Shown: piece after piece, positions 18,536 to 23,325 of the stretch
Numbering within the stretch: the stretch's first letter is position 1
Layout: each line of letters opens with the position of its first letter
Origin: Entrophospora sp. SA101
Taxonomy: Eukaryota > Glomeromycota > Glomeromycetes > Entrophosporales > Entrophosporaceae
NCBI GenBank assembly: GCA_958430865.1
Contig: CAUDNR010004190.1
Location: forward strand, 61,873-85,197
DNA: 23,325 nucleotides
Reading direction: 5' to 3'
The notes under the pieces: model-generated
Seen by the model: only the letters and a program-made list of their open reading frames with translations
The model's database searches: none
Told to the model about the DNA's origin: nothing
Made by a program: the position numbers and the translations under genes

Positions 18536-19262
18536 TATGATCCACACTATATATTTCTGTACTTTTTGTCACAGATGACTTCAAAAAAAACAGCAACAGA
18601 AACAAAAAACTGACCCAAAAAAGACCACAAAAAAAGATCCAAAAAAACAAAAGACAAGTCAAAGTTCTTCTGTATCTATACAACATTCAGAACATATTGC
18701 CAGCCAAGACTTGGATCTTACAAGATCTACTAGGAACCTTAGAATCAGTTATCATTCTGAATATAACTTAAAAGTTGTCCCTTCTCAGGCATATAAATTC
18801 ACAGAAGAAGATATTGAAGGCACTTAATGCGACCTTCGAGTCAACTTTGAATGAGAATAACATCATATCTGATGTTGAAGGTAAGAATTATGATATATTC
18901 TCAGCAAAACTATGCTAATAATTTATATACTGCCTAGCCACAAACCTTCCGGGACAATACCTTCTTCCAAAAATCAGTCATGATATTCTTGAAAAGAAAA
19001 AATTTGATGTTCACAAGCTTAATACTTCAGACATATATGTAATGCAGTTCTTAAGACTCTTAACAATGTTGAAATTAATTCAGGTCTTGATTAAAGCTAC
19101 TAACGGGTCGAGTTCGGGTTGATATCAGGTTAATAAGAAAATTTTGTGATTTACATAAATTCAGATAATAATAATTAATTAAATATAAAAGGTGAAATAG
19201 TTGTAGTGGTTTAAAAGCTGCAATTTGTGTCATGCGTGATGCAAAAGATGTAGAACTCAATC

Positions 19263-19320
19263 CGTGACGCAAGACGTAACTCAAGGCAATTCGTGACTCA
19301 AGACGTAACTCAAGGCAATT
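19263..19320. repeat. 29-bp tandem repeat inside the 1337-bp element
   Basis: Two units, 19263-19291 and 19292-19320, differ by one base near their start (CGTGACGCAAG against CGTGACTCAAG). The second unit contains TGACTCA, the Gcn4/AP-1 consensus. Further diverged CGTGAC units lie to either side. Confidence 0.75.
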
Positions 19321-19487
19321 CGTATAATCCGTGACACAATACATAATTAAAGACACAAGGCTAGTGGATGATGGCCAGAACTAGCCATAGTTTAGGCCTA
19401 ATTTTACGGCGAAGTTGGCGAACCTAAACTGCAGGTAAAAACCAAGCGGTCAATTACATCAGGAAATTAATTTAGCGTAAACTTGCA

Positions 19488-19546
19488 TAAATCTTACGAT
19501 GCCGACGTAATATTGTGTAAATCTTACAGTGCCGACGTAAGTTTTA
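19488..19546. repeat. 30-bp tandem repeat inside the 1337-bp element
   Basis: TAAATCTTAC starts at 19488 and at 19518, each followed by TGCCGACGTAA after two bases. CTTAC and GTAAG inside each unit can pair. Confidence 0.6.
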
Positions 19547-21161
19547 CACTTTTTTATTATTAAACTTACAATTGACACGTGTAAAATTTTTTTATATTTT
19601 CCGGATGTACACTCTACTGTTTAATTTCCGACCACAAAAGTGTTTTATTGAACAAAAAAAAAAAGAATTGCTTTGTTTTATTATTACAAAACGAATTGGG
19701 TTAAAAAATGACATTGTTTTTATGATAATCATAATCTTTTTTAATAAATATATAAATAAATAATAAAAATGCGAATATAAATTATTAATAAAAAATACAA
19801 AACGAAAGTGACTATAAAGATCACATGTCCGGAATACGATTGGACGGCACTTCGATAAATCCGTTTTATTTATCATAAAACTTTGGTCATAGGTTTGACA
19901 ATTTAGGTAATTTTTTTAAGTTTCGTCACTAGTTTAGGAGCCTATATTCCTAATTTCTATAGATAAACTATTTCAGATTTGTTAAAATAATTTCAGCCAC
20001 CATCACTACACAAAACACAATCATGATGTGTGTATGAATTAATTCAAACTTTAACCACATATAAAGCTCTTTATTTATTGCATGAAAACTTTTTATTTTT
20101 TTAATTTTTAATACAGCATCAATGCTTCATAGCTAAAAAGTTTTTGTTGACTAATAAATTGTCATGAATCATGTTTGCACCATGAATTAAGACTTGCATC
20201 ACGAATTGCATCTTGTATAAAATTATGATAGGTGGTGCAATGCAAAATTTTAGGATTATTAATTGCAATTTAATAATTTTGATCTCAAGTATAATTGGTA
20301 CAGTTCAAAAAGTTTTCAGGTTTCGGGTCGGGTTCAGGTTTTTCGGTTCGGTCCCAGCCAACAACCCGAACCCGAATTGGGCCCGATCCGAAAACTTTCG
20401 GGTTAGCCCAGCCTGTTTCGGAGCTTTAGTCTTGATATATGTATGGAGGAATCTAAAACCGTCTCACTCGCGCATTTGGATTCGATGGATGGCCATTTGG
20501 TGTTAGGTAAATAATAATAAATGTCTTTGCTTGTTATGTACTCTAATTAATTCTTAAGTTCATCACATACTTTAAATTTAAAATCAAAGAAAACAATAAA
20601 TTGTCCATTAGTGATAAGAGAGTGTCAACAAATCCTGATTTTGTAGTGGATATGGAAGAAATTGCTATTATAGTCATGAATGTTCATATGTTTTGATTAC
20701 TTGACAATTCTACATTTCATCAACTAAAAATTTTGACAACTCAAATTCTTTTAACAGGATAAACATTTGAAAAATGTTTTAGCATCCAACTTTGGGGAAG
20801 CACAAATACTTGCTGAGAAACTTGCCTGTGGATCTGAAATTTTGTATCGATCTGGAACACTTATTCATCAGACTATATATGCAATCCGTGTCGTGTGATA
20901 TTTTATAAGGCTGAAATTCCTACAATGTATTGGAAAGAACTCAAGAGAGACTTACCACAAAATCAAACAATTAAGATTTTAAGATGGCCAGGAGAAAATG
21001 GTACAGAATCTGGTCTAGATTTGGCAGTACCAGAAGAGAGACATATGATATTTGAAACAATAACCAAAATTCGCCAATCCCTTTTACAATCTGCATCCTC
21101 CACAACCACTTCTACTTCCCACATTGTTACCAGCATCACAGCACCTGTAGAGCAAGAGTAG

Positions 21162-21649
21162 CAAGAGTGGAGGCAAAAAACCTCTGAAATAAAAGAAAAG
21201 TTTATCTGATGGGAAAAAATATAAGTTTTGTCTATAATATACTGTAATTGATATTTTTTATCTTAACTAAAATTGCATGAAATAATTTTTTAATTAATAA
21301 ATTGCAAGTTTTTTATTAAGTGAAACTTAACAAGATTTAGATCAAAGATTCTTTTGTTTTATTTATTATTATTATGAGTTATTAAATCCAAACAAGGATG
21401 TAGAGCAAAGGTAGTCTTAAGAGCGTTTTTATACCTTTTGCACATTACATTTTAATATTTCTACTCTAAGTATCTCTCAAGCTAATCTCTTTTACTATAC
21501 GCTGGCTTTTGGATATATTGAGTAATTTTTATAATGATTGGTACATTCAATTTATAATTCAAAGTTTCTAAGAATTCAACGAATATACTCATGACTACTT
21601 ATGGCCTATATTGATAATTCCTTTAAATATAAATAAGCAAATAGTAATA
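21162..21649. other. gene-free stretch
   Basis: AT-rich sequence between the split pseudogene and a pogo-type transposon end. No frame or repeat with recognisable identity was found. Confidence 0.4.
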
Positions 21650-21800
21650 CAGTCAACCCTCCATAAGTGCACCCTATGTCTCATTCCCAACCTCGGGACT
21701 TAAGAGATAAATGCATCCCTCCATAAATGCACTGCACGGTCTTTTTCCAATCCCATTCATATAAAACCATCCTCTTTAAATGCACGCCCGTGACTTTCAC
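21650..21800 (+). mobile_element. left end of a pogo/Tigger-type transposon
   Basis: After TA (21648-21649) the sequence CAGTCAACCCTCCATAAG begins a terminal repeat, followed by CCTATGTCTC, CGGGACTTAAGAGATAAATG and a second CCCTCCATAAATGCAC. The order matches the solo end at 14480-14551 (opposite strand). A CACGTGA box occurs near 21798. No right end was found, so the element is probably internally and 3' deleted. Confidence 0.7.
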
Positions 21801-21876
21801 GTGATCAACGTGCAACAAGAAACAAAATTATCGTGTTACATTAATTAATTATTTTTCATTTACATGCCTTACAACT

Positions 21877-22071
21877 CTTAACTTATCTGATAGAATGCCA
21901 ATTGAAGAGTTTTTAAATAATCCAGAAGAAGAAAAAATATATGAAGTTTTTGATGATGATAAACTTATTGAAGGACTTGTTGAAGTATATAAAAAACAAC
22001 CAGAAGTGCCTATTGACAATAATGAAGATGACGATAGCATTGAACCAGTAATAATAATATTAATTCGCTGA
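21877..22071 (+). pseudogene. C-terminal fragment of a pogo/Tigger DDE transposase
   Basis: A frame ending at 22071 reads LSDRMPIEEFLNNPEEE, then VFDDDKLIEGLVE and NNEDDDSIEP. The hydrophobic-x-x-EFLN-PEE, Ile-Tyr-Glu-Val and acidic-DSIE layout is that of the region just after the DDE domain in Tigger/pogo transposases. It follows a transposon end of that type, which supports the call. The catalytic domain is absent. Confidence 0.55.
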
Positions 22072-22918
22072 TTAATAACCCCGGAATTCCGCAGTAATTT
22101 ATATTATTAGTATATCGTTTATTTATTTTATATTCTATTTATATATTATTTATTTTTAGCTATTTATCACACATTACTTTATTTATTATTTATTTTTAAT
22201 TTCTATTTATTTCTATATTTATTTGTATTAATATTCCGAATGATTTAATTAGTTATATCAGTCACACGCAGATCAATAGGGAGTTGTAAAACATAGTAAA
22301 TTTTTGATGATCTGCATCATAGTAAAATTCGAATTTACATAGTAAAATTTTACAATCAAGTGACTTCTAATCCCCATTTAATACCCTTGCTGTGTAGCAG
22401 CCACCGCCAAATTTGAGATATAACTTCTTTATCATATGTATCTGCTTTAAGAAAATTTTTAAAGCAGGTTGTTAATAAAACCGAAAATAATCTGACTCTC
22501 AAAGTCAAATTTTGCCTTTATATTCATATATGTAAAATTTTGTTTGACGCGTCCAATCGCAAGTATAAGTAGAAGTAAATGTCCAAATATTACATTATGA
22601 TGAATATTTGTAGATTTTTGATCACTTAGGTATGTCTTTTATAGTAAAATCATTTATTTTAAAAGTAATATAATAAATAAATAGACATTAAAGTTTTTCT
22701 TTACCTACAGTATATACATAAATAATAATTATAATAGTAAACAAGCAACAATAATGATTAAATTAAAAGGTGTTTTATCTCCGACTTTATTCATTTAATT
22801 ATTTGTCATAGTGATGTTATTAAATATAAGTTAAAATAAAAGAAATTTATATACATAAATAAATAACTATTGAATAATTGCAAAACGTTCATTTTTGTAA
22901 AACTTGCTTCGCAAGCTT
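22072..22918. other. gene-free AT-rich stretch
   Basis: This stretch contains TTATTTATTTTTA-type low complexity (22110-22220), a CATAGTAAAATT motif repeated around the palindrome AAATTCGAATTT (22290-22360), and a short GC-richer block (22390-22420). No gene is supported. Confidence 0.4.
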
Positions 22919-23325
22919 CATAGATCTTGTCCTTAATGCTTACTTCAATCACTCTTATACAAACTATTGATGAAACACTTGTTAGTATATTCATAGATCT
23001 TGCCATTAACGCTTACTTCAATCACTCCTATACAGACTATTGAATAATCAATAAAATGTTCGTTAGAATATTTTGTTCATAGATCTTGTCCTTAAATCTT
23101 ACTTCGATTACTCCTACACAAATTGATAAAACGTTCATTAGAATATTTTGCTCATAGATCTTATATAAACTATTGAATAATTAATAACGCTTGTTATTAC
23201 ATTTTGTTCATAGATCTTGTCCTTGATGCTTACTTCAATAACTCCTATACAAACTATTGAATAATTAATAAAACGTTTGTTATTATATTTTGTTAATAGA
23301 TCTTGTCCTTAATGCTTACTTCGAT
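22919..23325. repeat. irregular tandem repeat (minisatellite), units 56-86 bp
   Basis: Units begin CATAGATCTTGTCCTTAA (variants) at 22919, 22992, 23078, 23153, 23209 and about 23294 (AATAGATC), and continue with GCTTACTTCAAT, CTCCTATACA, ACTATTGAATAAT and GTT(A/T)...TTTTGTT. The 23153 unit lacks the CTTACTTC part. The array runs past the end of the window. The minus strand is open in some units (IEVSIKDKIYE) but not continuously. Confidence 0.85.

Larger units (their letters stand above)
19092..20428. mobile_element. 1337-bp non-autonomous hAT-like element with exact 8-bp target duplication
   Basis: The element starts TAAAGCTAC and ends GGAGCTTTA (reverse complement TAAAGCTCC), the same terminal sequence as the 830-bp element. 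Flanks GTCTTGAT (19084-19091 and 20429-20436) are identical and fit nTnnnnAn. Subterminal blocks are CGGGTTCGGGT-type motifs (19105-19125 and 20325-20410). The interior holds 29-bp and 30-bp tandem repeats and inverted TGATGCAAG/CTTGCATCA-like pieces, but no transposase frame. Its size suggests it contains older nested insertions. Confidence 0.85.
18575..21161 (+). pseudogene. unrecognised multi-exon gene split by a hAT-like element and frameshifted
   Basis: Exon-like pieces on the plus strand: 18575-18880, 18938-19091, 20437-20506, 20590-20681 and 20758-21161. GT-AG introns lie at 18881-18937 (57 nt), 20507-20589 and 20682-20757. A 1337-bp element sits inside the coding sequence. Without it and one copy of its target duplication, EINSGLD runs in frame into ICMEESKTV. 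Readable parts include a Lys/Thr/Gln-rich start, SIQHSEHIASQDLDLTRSTR, NLPGQYLLPKISHDILEKKK, KHLKNVLASNFGEAQILAEK and IPTMYWKEL. Frame errors occur near 18582 (A8), 18819 (extra G), 19037 and 20895. The DKHLKN...GEAQ-AEK arrangement recalls a nuclease-like PD-(D/E)XK layout, but this is weak. I recognise no family with certainty. Confidence 0.65.

Noticed and set aside
19572..19876. Overlapping frames on both strands
   Set aside because: They are AT-rich random frames inside the 1337-bp element with no transposase motif.
22919..23325. CRISPR-like array
   Set aside because: Unit lengths vary, there is no constant short repeat with unique spacers, and the context is eukaryotic.
1..23325. tRNA and rRNA genes
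   Set aside because: I looked for TTCGA-type T-loops with paired arms and for conserved rRNA blocks and found none that hold up.

Overview
The window is nuclear DNA of an AT-rich, intron-rich eukaryote, most likely a fungus. Its genes carry many short introns (mostly 57-93 nt). It encodes a GT21 glucosylceramide synthase, a small dysferlin-domain (Pex23/Spo73-like) protein, a fungal-type F-box protein, hAT and pogo/Tigger transposon debris and a broken virus-type family B DNA polymerase. That mix points to an arbuscular mycorrhizal fungus (Glomeromycotina, Rhizophagus-like). This placement is inference from gene content and style, not from a search.

Region 1-2350: the minus strand carries a frameshifted, end-truncated family B DNA polymerase of large-DNA-virus type (about 1858-106), followed by a 293-bp inverted-repeat transposon remnant. 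Region 2881-8673 is a gene island. Three consecutive minus-strand genes could be modelled to single-base splice junctions: an F-box protein (3 exons, 243 aa), a TMEM184/Ost-alpha-type 7-TM protein (8 exons, three of them 25-30 nt, 469 aa) and a dysferlin-domain protein (8 exons, 236 aa). Two of their introns appear to be GC-AG. Next come a small convergent pair: a coiled-coil ORF and a lysine-rich ORF.

Region 8674-16252: a perfect 179-bp tandem duplication lies upstream of a complete 3-exon ceramide glucosyltransferase gene (462 aa). A convergent MPDU1-type PQ-loop gene follows, then a decayed hAT transposase, then a 6-exon metallo-beta-lactamase-fold hydrolase (305 aa). Ceramide glucosyltransferase acts in glycosphingolipid synthesis and MPDU1 in the use of dolichol-linked sugars. 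Both are endomembrane glycosylation steps, but nothing in the sequence shows that they are co-regulated.

Region 16300-23325 is a transposon graveyard. An inverted second copy of the 7.9-8.6 kb convergent pair is split by an 830-bp hAT-like element. A 214-bp hAT MITE with a perfect 8-bp target duplication lies beside it. A second hAT-like element (1337 bp, with the same terminal sequence as the 830-bp one) splits an unrecognised multi-exon gene exactly within a codon-continuous stretch. Pogo/Tigger ends and a transposase C-terminus follow, and the window ends in an irregular 56-86 bp minisatellite. No CRISPR array, tRNA or rRNA gene was seen.
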